DNA of 64,000 bases, taken from contig FN649736.1 in assembly GCA_000310025.1 (NCBI GenBank), forward strand, positions 4,587,740 to 4,651,739, given 5' to 3'. The notes under the pieces are model-generated. The model saw nothing but the letters and a program-made list of their open reading frames with translations. It did no database searches and was not told the DNA's origin. The position numbers were made by a program, and so were the translations under genes. The stretch comes from Ectocarpus siliculosus. Lineage: Eukaryota > Sar > Phaeophyceae > Ectocarpales > Ectocarpaceae. Below are positions 1 through 12,943 of this stretch, in pieces; position 1 is the first letter of the stretch; every line of letters starts with the position of its first letter.

Positions 1-973
1 CCGTGCTGCTTTGGCACAGCTACACCTGGCAGCAGAGTCCGAAGTAGTACGCCGAACAAGAGCCAGCGGTGGTGCCGGTACTACACCTGCTCCTATTGCG
101 AAACAGAAGCCCTCAGCTGCCGTCCCCCGACAAGGCTTCGCTGCCTCTAGTACCGCAACGAGAGCACAGCACGGCGAGACCAACAGCCGAGACGACGACA
201 CTGTGAGCCTTTCCTCGAGCGTGTTCCGCCGGGACGGCTTCGTTGAAGGCCACCGCTACAAGGGAAATGGCTGCACAAGTGACGCAAAGTCAGCCGCGGT
301 GTTGTTGTCGCAGGAAGCGTTACGCCGCGACGCCCGCCGTGACGCACAATACCGTCTGCGTTTGATGCCCGCCGCCCTGTGGGGAAGCCGGGCGAGACAC
401 GTCGACGACGGCTGCAGTGGAGGCGAGGATGGCCTCGACGTGGCGGGGATAGTGGAGAAGCAGCGGACACGGCAGACATTTTTGACGGCTGGATTGGACG
501 AAGCTTCGGGGGCGGTAGCAGTGGAGTCGGCTACGGTAACATCAACGCTGAATGCGAGACACGATAGGCATCAAGCGAAGCGAGATGGGTCTTGCCCGTC
601 AAAACAAAAAATAGGAGGCGCGGCTGCGGTTGTGGTGCAACCTTCTGTTGGCGACTTTGACGATGGTGGTGGCGATGGGATCGTGTTCCAAGGCACGGCG
701 AAGGTGTCCCAGGCGGCGTCGCTGAAGAGACCCGCCGTTACCGCGAACGTGCCGCTGCGGTGGCAATCCAGGGTGGTCGCACTGTCGAGCCTTAGGGATA
801 GCTTAAACGGCGGTGCGACTCGAGGTTCGCCATCAATGGGCCAGAGGATGGCGAAGGCGAGGTGTCGAGCCCGCCAACGCAGCAAGGAAAACAGGTGTGC
901 GCGAGATTGGCCGACGTGTAAGGTACTTTCCGCAACAGTTCGCAGAATCTTACATACATCGCGCAGGGTGTGA
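1..973 (+). CDS. 3' end of an unrecognised gene (open at left edge)
   Basis: One reading frame is open from the left edge to a TGA at 971-973, about 323 codons, with no convincing start inside the window, so this is probably the terminal exon of a gene that begins upstream. The product is rich in Ala, Arg, Ser and Gly and looks intrinsically disordered. No domain, signal peptide or membrane segment was recognised. A frame this long in mid-GC DNA is unlikely to be pure chance, but Arg/Ala-rich composition can keep frames open, and the opposite strand also has a 142-codon frame at 571-999. Function unknown. Confidence 0.4.
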   Translation, partial: RAALAQLHLAAESEVVRRTRASGGAGTTPAPIAKQKPSAAVPRQGFAASSTATRAQHGETNSRDDDTVSLSSSVFRRDGFVEGHRYKGNGCTSDAKSAAVLLSQEALRRDARRDAQYRLRLMPAALWGSRARHVDDGCSGGEDGLDVAGIVEKQRTRQTFLTAGLDEASGAVAVESATVTSTLNARHDRHQAKRDGSCPSKQKIGGAAAVVVQPSVGDFDDGGGDGIVFQGTAKVSQAASLKRPAVTANVPLRWQSRVVALSSLRDSLNGGATRGSPSMGQRMAKARCRARQRSKENRCARDWPTCKVLSATVRRILHTSRRV

Positions 974-2237
974 ACCGCATCGCCCTGTTCAAGGTCCATC
1001 GACCCATCATTGCCGTGGATGGTTGTAATAGTTATTGCAGCTCGACAATGACATACTACCTCTACCTAGAACCGATTTGTAGACGGAAGGGAAGGCCCAT
1101 TGTTGTGACGTGCACAATGACCCTCACATGTACTCCCTGCGTTTCCTTCGTCTCCTAGGCAACACGAATTCACCTCTACCACTGCTTGCAAGGATATGAA
1201 CAAAGGCAACAACAGCAACGAGACCCAAGAATCGAAAGAAGTCACTTCCTCCGACTCCGCCAGTCCCGACCAACGCTGCCGCCCTTCCAAAATCGGCGAT
1301 ACACGAATGACCCTTGCGGAATGGACATCGAGAGAAGACGTGCATGTACCGGGAGGAGAGAAAAGCACCGACGACAGTGGCGGGTGTGGTAGAGGCGCTG
1401 AAGGCATTCTTTCCTTGGTGGAAGGTGGAAGACCCTCAACTGCACCGATGCACTCGGATGGGAAGGTGGGCAAAAGGACGTGAATCTGTTGGTAGGGGGG
1501 TGGAAGTAGGCGTGGTGCTTTCTGATGTACTTGTTTTCTCGCGCCTCTTGATAGCTTGTGTTTCAGGCTTTGAGGGCGCGGAATATGCATGCGAGAACAC
1601 CTTGTCCTATCCTGTATGCGAAATGGATACGAAACCTGCATACGCCATAGGTGATCATGAGGCCCCTCGGGCTCGGACAAGTCGACAATGGCGTACCTGG
1701 CGGGAGTTTGGAACCTCCGTCGGTAGTGTTCGAACCAGGTTCCTCACGGCTACGGACGCGCAGGATTATTCTTGATAGGTGAGTGAGGAGAAAAGACGTA
1801 GCGTTCTTTGAATTTGATGGTTTGTGTCTCATCGCGTCAAGCAGACCTGGAATCACAGCATTAATCATATTCCAGGGTGGGTGTCCACATCACTCGACGT
1901 CGTCGACCGTTTTCAGGAATTCCCTGCTCGTTAGAGAAGTCGATCGTGGCTGAACAGTTCCGTTTGGTGCGTGTTCAACATTTGGTGTAGTTTAAGATAC
2001 GGCTCGTCCTTCGACGGACATGTTCTCTGCTGTTCAAAGCGACTCGACAACCTTCGAACGAACGAAGATCTATGGCTTGTAGTCACCCAACCTTGTTGCA
2101 CTGTCTCCATCAAGGCATGCATGCCACACAGGAGACTCCCAAACCCCTCTCTTATGAGGTGTAACTAATCGAAACTGTTGAAACGCCAAACAACCAGAGT
2201 GTACCGCTTCACGCGGCATCAAGAACAAAGCACCATC
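974..2237. other. Intergenic or unassigned stretch
   Basis: Overlapping short frames exist on both strands, the longest being 204 codons on the minus strand (1066-1680) and 153 codons on the plus strand (1314-1775). Neither shows a recognisable motif or flanking splice sites that join to a neighbour. It probably contains the 3' untranslated region of the left-edge gene and the promoter of the next plus-strand gene. Confidence 0.4.
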
Positions 2238-5200
2238 ATGGGCGCACCAAGCGGATCGACCGACACCAACCGTGGCACGACAGAGTTCAACAAGGGATCA
2301 GCACCAGATCCAGCGCCACAAGCGGGTCTAACATCCTCTGGGTCACCCGAGGTCCGAGCACCCGCGGCCGGAAACGACACAGGCAACACACTGGTGCTGC
2401 GAGCGGTCACCGATTGTGGTAGCTCGGACGGCCTAAGGTCGAAAAGGTCGTACCCGAATGACTTGCAGCCTTGGAGACCGCCAATGCTGTTCCAGTATAG
2501 CAAGGTCTGGGCTGCTTACATTTCAACATTGGTATTAGGGGGTTGAAACAGGTTAAGCCTGTCTTGAGTATTTAGTTTTGATGCGGGTGGCAATATCTTC
2601 TAGACTGGCACAAACATCCAAATGAAGGACTCCTTAAAGGTTGATACTGTAACTGTTACACACTCGCGGTTGTGTCACGCTAAGACAGCTCGTAGCGATT
2701 GGGCATCTTCTCTCTTTCAGATACCGTCGCTGCAGGTTAAGACGGCCACATCCAAGTATCACAAACAGCCCGCCAACCAACCGAGATAAGTTGTCACCAA
2801 CTGCTGGATCAAGATCCAAACGAGGACCATTCAAACCAACCGACACCACATCATACAAAATAGCATCGTTCTGCTGCGTGGCCAGCAAGTCTGACGCAAA
2901 CAACGAAATCGGTCAATGTGTACAACCCATCAGGACCCGGGAAAAGCTGGCGGACACTTCTCCAAGGAGACAATCATCCTCGAGCCGACGTCCCCGACCA
3001 CGCACTTCGTCTTCAAACCACCTCCCCGCAACTGCGTCGACAGCGAGGGGAGAGTGGTTTTGGAGGCCTCCTCGGAAGGGGTTCGGATAAAGGACGACGA
3101 CAGAATACGACTGGACCGCTTTCAACACGTCCCCGGGTGTATGGTGTGCCGTGGGAGCCTCGGCCACGTAAAGGTACCATGCACTTTTTGGTGGAAACCC
3201 CCAGGGAGTATGTATTCCATACTCCTCTGCGATGCATGAGAAATCCTCGAAAAATCGGGTTGCCAGGACATCATGAATGTCAGGACCTACCCTTGAAGAA
3301 CGCATGGCAACATTGTGACCGCAACCGTGTGACGCCGGCCGCATATCGCCTCGACACCTGGCCATGCGTGGCTCTCCAAACTTCGGGCCCAAGATCGAAC
3401 GATAACCCCATCTTCCAAACTCTGCAGGGAATGGACGGGCGCTACTACCATCACTACGCCAGCTCCGACCGCATGTGGTACATGCCTGAACACCCAGGCC
3501 CGTACCCAACCCCGGCGGAGCCCCCTTCATTGGAAAAGCTAGGCATACTACCCCCAGAACCGGAGCCCCCGCTTTCGCCAGTTTCTGGAGAGGTTAGTCA
3601 GATGGGCAGGCTTGTAGCCGTACCTCGCTTTTGTAAGGGAAGTGGGTGGGGAGCAGGTGTTGGCAAGGTGTGGCACGAAACATATTTTTCGTTTACCCGA
3701 AAGAATGAAAAACAATGGAGTGAAGTGATGGTCCCGAAAGCCTCATTCGCCTTAGCCTTCGCTCTCTGGGGTGTTCACTATTATAGACGGGCCCACAGAC
3801 ATGTTGTTGCAGTGAAGAACGTTCAACCGTGACTTCATAAGGAACAGGGTGGCGGTCACCTCTTTTCTGAATGATATAGGCGGGCAACTGCCGCCAAACT
3901 CGAGGCAATAAATGGCCACGTCAACGGGCACTCCGTCTACTCTTGTGCTTAAAACAATCCTTGTCAGGTGGTCCTTCCATCCCCTGAAGACCTCCCGGGG
4001 ACAGAACCTCCGAACGCCCCACCCCTTTCCCGCCACTACATGAAAGTGTCGACAGAGGCATGCTCACGGTGTCAACAGGGCGGCAAGTGCCCCGGCCAGG
4101 GACTTTGTCCGGTGATGGGAGTGGTGCCCGTGGAATCGGTGATCCTCTTGGTCGAAGAGCCTAGGTTAAGGGTGAGTGAACAAGACGCGGCCGCTGCTGC
4201 CCCTGCTGCTGCTGCTCAAGAGAACGTGGTAGCATCTACGGTAGCGTGAAGTCAGCCCTGAAACATGAAATTGGGCATGAGAACTGAGGTTAGTCGTTTT
4301 CCAACATACGGGATTCCGAGTCATTTCTTGTTGTGTGGGTTGGAGATGGTGGTCAACATTGGCGATAGAGCCCTGATTAAGCGGACAAGATTGCCGCTGC
4401 CCTGTATCTGCGGGATGCAATCTATTCGAACGGTGTCAAAGCTAGACGCGCCGTTGCCTACACCCTCTTGCGCTTGGTTCAAGACGGCGGACACACAAGA
4501 ATATAATTTCGGGCTGGTGGAGGTGATGAGCACAACGAAATCATGATCAAGTAAACCCTAGAGCCATGCAACCGTGCAGAATTGGCCGGTTCATTAGATT
4601 TTCCATGACCTCAAGCTCGAGGTACAAACGTTGAGCGAAGGCCACGATGCGGAATATTTTTGGTTGCATCCGCCAATGCACGCCACGTTTGACTGTGTTT
4701 GGAAAAGTGCTGTAGCTCATTGGTAACGTGTCCATGGATGTCTTAAACCTTCGGAGTTACTACAGTGCGTGATCGGCAGACTCTCTTCCACGATATGAGC
4801 GAAATGGTGGGACGCAGAGAAGACTAAAGATCTTCTTCGCGTGCTAGTAAACGAAGCATTGGATATGCGAATTGGAAATCATCCCCGAGGATAAACGTTT
4901 CCGTAAAAAAGCAATCGTCTATTCCGCCATCGCCGGTGTCGCTTCTACAACTGTTCACGAAGGATGACTTCGACGATCTTGGCGAGGCGGTCGTCGCTGA
5001 AGACGGCAGGGCTTGGTCTGTGGAAAGGAGCTCCGTCTTCTCTCAGAGGAAACGTCAGTGCGAGAGCCGGGCAGTGCTCAACACCGACAAGGTACAACAA
5101 CGGACGCATGTTTTCTAATACATACTTCACGAAACCCTCATCACAGCTCGCGCGGTGGGACGCGCCACTGGATGAAAGAGATAAATACTTTTTTTCCGCT

Positions 5201-8200
5201 CCCGGTGACACGTCATCGCATCAACCACATACATCATTCAGGCGTAATTGTTGTTCTCCGCGTGTGCGACTACTGCTGACCCACCTGGTACTGCTTTAGG
5301 TAAAACGATCTCGTTTCGAGATGTCATTCGGGCGAGCCTCGAAGATGCAGAGGTTCCCCCGCTTCGTGGCGGAGGGAAACCGCGACATCATCATCAAGAA
5401 GACGAGCGTCAAGCAGGAGATCGCCGTCATCAGAGAGACGCTGTGGGCCCACTACAACACGCTCCTCAGCTCCTTCAACTACTACGTCTCCCTCGACGGG
5501 GTGTTCGGGGAGCCCGACGGCGCGGCCTTCCAGCTTGGGAGGTGATTTTTATCCTGCTAATATCGAGGCATGTCCGCTTTCGAGGGCGGGAAGCGCTCCA
5601 AGGGAAACGTCTGGATAAGGGCTTTGAAGGGAGGGTGCCCCCATTCCACTCGCCCTCTTGGAATGCGTTCGCTCACTGGCGCATTCGTGGGTCTTTCCGT
5701 GTGGAAGATGATACGCCGGAGGGAGATCCTGCCTTAGAACCTCGACGATCGGTTTCTTAACGTATTCAAATGCTCCCATTCTGGAGAGAGACGCTGTCAT
5801 ACACAGCCACAAATTGTGACCGTGCTTGAGTAAACCCAGACTACGCGAGCTTTCGAGGTGTTGTTGCAGCCTTTGTTCTACCATACCACCAACAGTTTCT
5901 TCTCCGTTGGTCACTCCGTGCAGGGACCAGTATTCGGCGTTTCTGTCCGACATTCTGCACACTCGGGAGAAGGAAAACAAGGTGGTTAACGACGAGCTCA
6001 ACCGAACCTTCGCGAAAGTCAACGCCGAGGAGGACTCTTCCACGGCATCGGGGCTGGCGAACCTGGACCGGCGGTTGTGCGAGCAGGTCTGCCGTGGTCT
6101 GTGGTTGTTTTGTTGTTTCTTCGGATATATTGTGTGTCTGGCGTGTGTGTGTTTGCTCTCTGGTTGGCGTTGCGTCTTAGTTGTGGTACCTTAGGTGCTT
6201 GTATTCAGTGTTCAGGGGGTTGATGGTGGTGGTCGATAAGCCAGTCTCCGCCATTGATGTTCACGCTTTTTTTTGCTACCGGGAAAAGAACCACGTGGTA
6301 CACAATCAACATTTTCTTGATCAAAAAGGTGCACGCTGATAACATCCAGTCTCCTCGATGCTCACCGCTCTTGATTCTCGTGGGCACGATTCTACACGCC
6401 GGGTGCAACCAGGAATGGATGGAGTGTATGGTTCGAATCGCGGCGATCCTGTACAGGAAGGAGACCAACAACGGATCTGTGGCCAGAGCATTAAGTCGCT
6501 TCATGGCCGAGGTGGGTGAATAAACCCCGTCTTACTTCCTTCTTGGTATGTTCCTGGATGGCAAATACACCGAACTACGATGACACCCACGACGATTCGA
6601 CATGATACATGATTGAATAATCGAAACTACCCTTTTCTTGATCGCAGTTGGTCCATCGTCTTCCAAAGGCGGCTCTCCTCGATCCGGACGCTTATCGGAG
6701 AGAATGGTTGTACAAGGAAGGGCTGGAGAAGGCCCTGACCAAAAGGATCGAGGGGTTCCGTGCGCTGTTTCAGGTGCTTTTCTGTAAGGAGCTACCATTG
6801 AAATGTGTTTTAGGTTGGCTTCGTTCAAAATGTTTTCATCTCTGAGAAAGTCCCTCGATATCGAACCTTAATTTGTGTCTGCATCAACGCTTGGTACATT
6901 CCGAGTAGCTTCCTTGATGAAACGGGGCCTGGCTAGTCGAATCCGGACGTCCGCAGGCTTGTTCGGGTGAATTTGGGGATCTAATTTAGGCCTCTTGGGA
7001 TCATTATAAGTTTCGAATTGTCGTAGAGTTTGTAGTACTCTCTAAGGCTTGCCCACTCCCAAGGGTTTTCCCGGCAACCATTGTGACAATGACGTTCCGT
7101 GCGCCCTCCTCGCCCCCATGCCACCAATTTTCTCCCTAGACTTACCCCAAGAACAATCTGGCAGTCAAAGCAGCCCGGCGCCGGATACAGGTGCCGAAAG
7201 AGGTAATCCGATCGCACGTTCTCAAGGATTTCGTAGGTCATGAGAAGCTTCGTTCAACTACGGTTCACCACAGATGGGCTTGGACACTCTTCAAGTGCAA
7301 GACTGGAACAGACTTGGGGTCGAATTGCTGCTCAATACCGAACCAATTTTCAATCACGGTGTCGAGCACTGTGTGGAACCAAGGCGCGCCAAAGGCATGC
7401 TCTGTACTTTCCACAAAATGCAAGATGTGACTCCCGTCTCTTGTTGTTGTTGTCGCGACAACGAGTTCAGGAGCTGCTACGGTTCTCCCTCACAGACTGG
7501 GAGATGCTCGTGGACGACGCCGGCATTTTTCGAATGCTTCAAAGAGCCAAGGTCAAGAGGGTATTCATCCAGGTGCGTTGCTACGATTGCTAACACTGTC
7601 ATCGTCGTGTTCGTTGTTGTTGTTGTTGTGCATCTTGTTACTGGTACGTTACATAGATGTACAGAATAACCTTGTTGATGGTCTCTTTGTACGATCAAGC
7701 TGAAGATTTCCTTGAACCAAGTCCTGACAAACAACTCTTGGAGTAGTGTTTCCCTAGGTGAAGGATGGCCACGAAATCCAAGAGCCATGTATTATGGGGT
7801 AACTGGTCACACCACAGGGCCTTAAAGTGCGAAAGACAACTTTCAAAAGCATAACCGGCAGGATAACCTACCCACAGGACGGTGTGTCATGATCGGTTGC
7901 CGCAAGCTCGCCTCCAACGAACCCTCAAAATCGCTAGTTTACGAGCCTCCCGACAACTGTCAGTATCGTTGAGCACGTGATCTATGACGAACCGGTGGTC
8001 ACCGAGCGCAAGGATCATGCTACCAACACAATGGCTCGAGCCGTGGAACACAAGAACAACTGTCTCCTGTCCAGAACCAACAACAACAAAGTTGGCTCTT
8101 GGTCCCCACCATCCATCAAGTAGGTCGAAAGAACTGCTTCCTTGCAACCGTACGTCGAGATGCACCAACTCTACCCCTCGCGTGACCGAATAGCCAAACA

Positions 8201-9232
8201 AGGCTTCATCCTTCGCAAGATACAAGACTAAGTTACACGATATGCTTACGCATGTTAACAACACCAGAATTGGCCCTGCCCCGGACGTCTCCTCTGCGCA
8301 TTAATGTCCCTACAACTACAAGTCGAGGATGCTTGTAACAGATGAGCTTGTGGATCGCACCAAGAATTGCTGTTTGACGCCGGTGGACTTTTTGGAGGCC
8401 ATGGTACGGCTGGCTGATGCCCTCCCCCGCCAAGGGGACCTCTGGCCTACGACAGAAGAGTCGTTCGAGGTAACAAGCATCTCTGACCATGCGTTTCATT
8501 ACTGCTGTTCATGACTGTCACCAACCCACACCATGCGGTATCCTGGGAAACGCAGTCCAAGCGTCAGCTGTTAGTAAAGCTGGGCGCGATGATATTGCTG
8601 CATGCGAGCGTTAAACACACACACGCACCCTGTTGCCTGGTTGTCGTGGTGAGTTTCAAGGGCTGTTTTCGATGACAGAAACGTTCACGGTTTTTTCTTG
8701 ATCTCGTCCCTTTTTCTTCTGCCGTTTGCGTGGTGGACACCGCCCATATGCATACGCTCTAGGAATTTTGCTCTGTACTCTTCAGTGGTCTGGAGACACG
8801 CTGGGCCGGTCGTCTACGGGTGAGCTAGTTTCTAACTTTGCCACGGACATTGCCATATTCTGTTGGTCGTCGCCACTTGCGAGCTTGTTTCCCGGTGGGT
8901 TTTGGAAAGATAGGTAAGGGTTGAATACTTACAGCGGATTCCGGTTGTTACGCTACAAACACGTTTTATCTCCTCTGCATCAGTAGTTGGGTGAGGCACA
9001 CGCATATACATACGCATACGTCCCGTGGCAGGTGCACATGGCGGGCAGCGACGACGATGGCCGCACAGTCCTGAACTTCCGGAATTTCATGAAGAACACG
9101 GGCATCGAAACGCGCGAAGCCACAGAAGACTTCGCGGCGTCGTGCGCGATTGAAGACGATAGAAAGAGTGTGCATAGCCTTGGGGCAGATATGGAAGAGT
9201 GCGCCATTTCCGAGCAACGAAGTGCAAGGTAG
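2238..9232 (+). CDS. Flagellum-associated-type conserved protist protein, 12 exons
   Basis: The model is 2238-2504, 2967-3173, 3428-3592, 3968-4171, 4912-5091, 5300-5541, 5924-6086, 6413-6511, 6648-6773, 7471-7572, 8323-8469 and 9032-9232. All reading phases agree and give about 700 aa. The C-terminal half follows a layout I know from large flagellar/EF-hand-like families of oomycetes and other flagellated protists: a helix ending ECMVRIAAILY followed by a Val-Ala-rich stretch, a block with LTDWEMLVDDAG, then SRMLVTDELVDR and the hallmark TPVDFLEAMVRLAD. The family is usually annotated only as flagellar- or axoneme-associated, and its molecular role is not established. The N-terminal part is Pro-rich with a Cys cluster (residues about 250-265). 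Exons from 5300 on are secure. The joins before that are inferred: 4912 has a weak acceptor, and the stretch after 3173 could instead continue as coding to about 3205. Confidence 0.68.
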
Positions 9233-10678
9233 TTTATGTCCGCCTTCTGTAAGACGAGGCTGACTACCCCTTTGAACCGAACGGCGTTCCACACACCTGC
9301 GTTATTGGAACACTTGGGGGAATCCTGACCTCCCGAATATTGAGAGAAGACCGGCCACAGCAGAACAATCCAGGGCTACAACAGGACTACAGGTTTTGTG
9401 CTCGCAACGGTAAAGAACCGTTCAATATGGACACTATGCCCTTAGCAAGTGGCGACAGCGGAGCGCCACCGTGGACATACGTGAATTCGTTCAAGGGCAT
9501 CCTGCATCGCCACCATCGGCTATACTGTTGTACACTTTCACGTAGGGAAATTACGAATGGTTTTGTACGTTGGGTTCGCGACAATCTCGCCTGACGCCAT
9601 CAGCGTCCAAGGCTATTCTGCAATCGGGGTATACTTCTCCATCCACGGCACCATCATTCGGCGGCCAACCGTGTACGACGAAAAATGCCTTTGATGATTT
9701 GCCGGCGGATTGGGCGTGCCAATCACTGTCATAAGATGCAGACGTTTGATATCAGATCCCGTGGGGGAGATGGTGCGTGGGGCATCAAGGAACAACAGCA
9801 ATGGCGGTAGGCCAGCCTTCAGCCTTTGCGGCACGTGAAACAAAGAGGCCGGAAAAGAGTCTCCGCCAACTGTGTGCAACGGCATACCTCAGCTGAATAG
9901 GAACGGCACGCAGTCTGAGCGCAAAAATCATCGAGGACCTCCGCAGTCCGCACGAGAGACCATTCGATAGTCAGTGATAGCTTTCGATTGTCAAATACCT
10001 ACCGTGAGAGAAGGCATCGTTTTTTCCCCTAACCAGGTCCTTCACAAACGATGTACTTAGATTTGCCCGGCTGCCGTTTCTATAGCTCTACCACAACCCC
10101 TTTCCCCCGGATGAATTAAGACTGACTGCTAGCGACCAACGCAGCCCCCCGCCCCCCTATCCGCCCTCCGAAAGCTGGGCGAAGTAGCGGCCGAGAGCCG
10201 GTCACGGTATCCAGGAGCCGGCGATTGAAATTCTATGTCAAGCTGCCATACACTAAACCCTCGGCGAACCCATCCAATGCCCGGTTCTCGAGGAGTCCAG
10301 GACTCCCTTACTCCCATGTGTGTTGGTGCCCTCTACACACTCGAATTTTCTATGAACTCCCTACAGAGTTGCTGCTGACGCGCGTGAACGCCGGCCGCCA
10401 TGACCTTTGTGGTGTACTATTTTTAAGAGTGCCGTTGACGGGAGAGGAGATTTTTGCGTGCTCCAAGGCGCTGACGCTCCAACCATCGCTACATGGCTCT
10501 GTCGCGACAATACCTTGGATCAAGGATTGACAACGTGGATGCATTTGATGCGTGGTACAGATGTCCATGTAATCCGACCAAGAATCCGAGTCGGTGGCCT
10601 CCCAATGTAGACGTGGAACCCACCGCAAGGGACAGGAAAGTTCCCATCACGTCGCGACGTTGACTAGGCTGCTGCCAT
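9233..10678. other. Intergenic stretch between convergent genes
   Basis: This lies between the stop codons of the plus-strand flagellar-type gene and the minus-strand TLP40-like gene, so both 3' untranslated regions should fall here. Apart from the possible protease-like fragment at 9340-9594, I see no coding signal. The largest other frames (101 and 92 codons at 10225-10628) overlap each other on opposite strands and show no motif. Confidence 0.4.
9340..9594 (+). pseudogene. Possible fragment of a trypsin-like (S1) serine protease
   Basis: An 84-codon frame contains FCARNGK, then SGDSGAP 16-20 residues later, and ends with GFVRWVRDNLA. The order resembles the C-terminal third of chymotrypsin-fold proteases: the Met-Phe-Cys-Ala strand, the GDSGGP active-site serine loop and a terminal aromatic/Trp helix. 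No His or Asp catalytic segments were found upstream and no splice sites connect it to other exons. The usual Gly-Gly after the Ser is Gly-Ala here. It may be a decayed duplicate or a chance resemblance. Confidence 0.28.
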
Positions 10679-12901
10679 TTATGCAGACTGTTTCCAGTTC
10701 TCCATTCCGGAGATGACCTTGGCCGACTTGATGATGTCCCCCTCTTTCACGTCCGCCAAGAGCTCCTGGTTGTCCACGGTGTAGCCGAACTCCGCGTATC
10801 GCCCGTCTAGAAGGTTCTTGCCTGCAAAAAAAGCAAAAGGACAAAACACCGGCAAATACGGTAGGAGAAGGCAAGCAAGTTTGATACCTGTGAAGTATGG
10901 AGATAACAAGAAATGTTCGCAGCAGGCTTACTGTGCGCTTGACTCGATCCCATCGGCCCACCCCCATAGCCCGTCGGGGTTTCCAAATGAAAGAGGATTT
11001 CTTCGACGCGCGGCGGTGCGAAGAAAGGCTTAGCCCGACCATTTGAAGAACGATAGCCGCATGACTCTCTCCCATACTGCCGCAGCAGCAAGGCCAAGCA
11101 GTGTTGGTAAAAGCCAGACGTCGTGTGGTACAACCCGGGCTTCAACAGAACCATGGCACGCCAGCACGGATCCAGTCACACGCCTAGATTATGGCCAACG
11201 GATAGCAGGTAGATTTCTTCACATGGCAAAATTACACAAACAACGACGACGACAACAACGACAGCAAACCTGCTGGTGTAAGGTCGGAGTCGAAGAGCAG
11301 CCAGAAGAACTGGCAAGAGGCCGAGTCCGCCTCGAATTCAGAGCGTGCCATGCCCAACGCTCCGTACGCCTGGCGACAAAACGAGCGGTGGTGGAGCGAA
11401 TAAAGAAAAATCAGAAAAAAAACTACAGTAAAAAAGTAAAAATAGGCCACTGGAGCAACCACAAGTAGAGAAGAATTGATGGCGCCGTGAGAAACAAACG
11501 ACACACACAACGGCGGGGGAACGGCAAAATTAAAAATAACATCGTTTCTAGAGCAGGTATGTACGCAGGCGCTGCGGCGGCAATTGGTGCTTCCAAGGTC
11601 GGCGAGTCACGCAGAACTAGGCTCCGATAGAGTTCTCCCCGCCGTCTCCCTGAACAGCGGCAGCCGAAGCTCCCCTGGCGCAAGCGATCAATCTACGACG
11701 ATCTAGCAGTTACAAACGTGACGAAACATCGTGGGGGAACAGTATTCAGCTAAACATTGACCGTTTGTTGTGAAATACTCTCCCTTCGGGCAAACAAGTG
11801 ACCCCCCCCCCCCCACACACACACACACCTCCTTTGCCATCGGGGTTGGGTTTTCGTCGCTTGGCAACGACGTTGTAAAATAAGCCGCCGCCCCCGGTGT
11901 TTGTCATCGGGGTTGGGTTTTCGTCGTTGGCAACGACGTTGTAAAACAAGCCGCCCCCCCCACCCCCCGGTGTTTTGCCATCGGGGTTGGGTTTTCGTCG
12001 CTTGGCAACGACGTTGTAAAACAAGCCGCCCCCCCCCGGTGTTTTGCCATCGGGGTTGGGTTTTCGTCGCTTGGCAACGACGTTGTAAAACAAGCCAAGT
12101 TACTTCGTGAAGTCGGCGACCAGGTTACCGGGGTTTTTTACCTCTGTTTTTTTTTGCGGTAACCATGAATGGTGGTCGAGTAGATCATGTTGTGCGGGGT
12201 CGAGAAGCCTCACTCCGCGCAAGGGGGATGATCGCACCACGTTGTGTTAAAATGGTCAAGCATCCTCGAGGCAGTTGCACAGTGCTTACAACTGTCTCTG
12301 GAAGTGAAAGCACCAGAAAATAAATTAAGTTATACGTAGCTGTCATTCGTATGCAAGCAAGTAAGCACAAGATGCCGAACACCCGCAGGATGCAGCTCAC
12401 CCTTCAGGCGACTCGCCGAATACCTCACGGCGCTTCGCGCTTGGTGATGTGAGAGCCTGGTCCGGTGAGAACCCGGCGTGCTCCGTCCCGGCTTTGTAGG
12501 GATGCGAGGTTAATGGTCTAACGACTACGGCATACACGACTATGAGTACACCCCCCCCCCCTCCCAAGAACGCCATTTTGGCACCTGGAACGGTAACTTG
12601 GTTGCGGCGTAACCCCTGCCATCGTCCTCCGTGGTGACAGAGTACATGGGGAGTTTGTCTTCAGTGACCGCGATCTCCAGAGGGATTTTTCGGGCCTGAA
12701 CGGTGCAAGAAAAAAAGGGTGGCGGAAAGTAACAGTGTGTTGTGAGTGTGAGCAGAGGAGACGACGATATATAGGTCCAATGTTACCGTACCCTACCTGT
12801 GCTCGAAACGGAACAAGGAAATGATTACCAAGGGTAAATTCCACCAAACCCATCGCCGCTCCAAGCAACAAGAAACCACCGCCATAAGCAGCTACAGCTG
12901 C

Positions 12902-12943
<42 letters not shown>

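Noticed and set aside
1066-1680. 204-codon minus-strand frame
   Set aside because: Two overlapping frames on the other strand are equally open, there is no recognisable motif, and no neighbouring exon joins it.
11834-12095. A 15-base match to the M13/pUC universal primer site (ACGACGTTGTAAAAC) in each repeat A unit, suggesting vector contamination
   Set aside because: The match stops after 15 bases, is repeated inside diverged tandem units, and recurs at 63860 in the same unrelated context. Cloning vector would continue with GACGGCCAGT.
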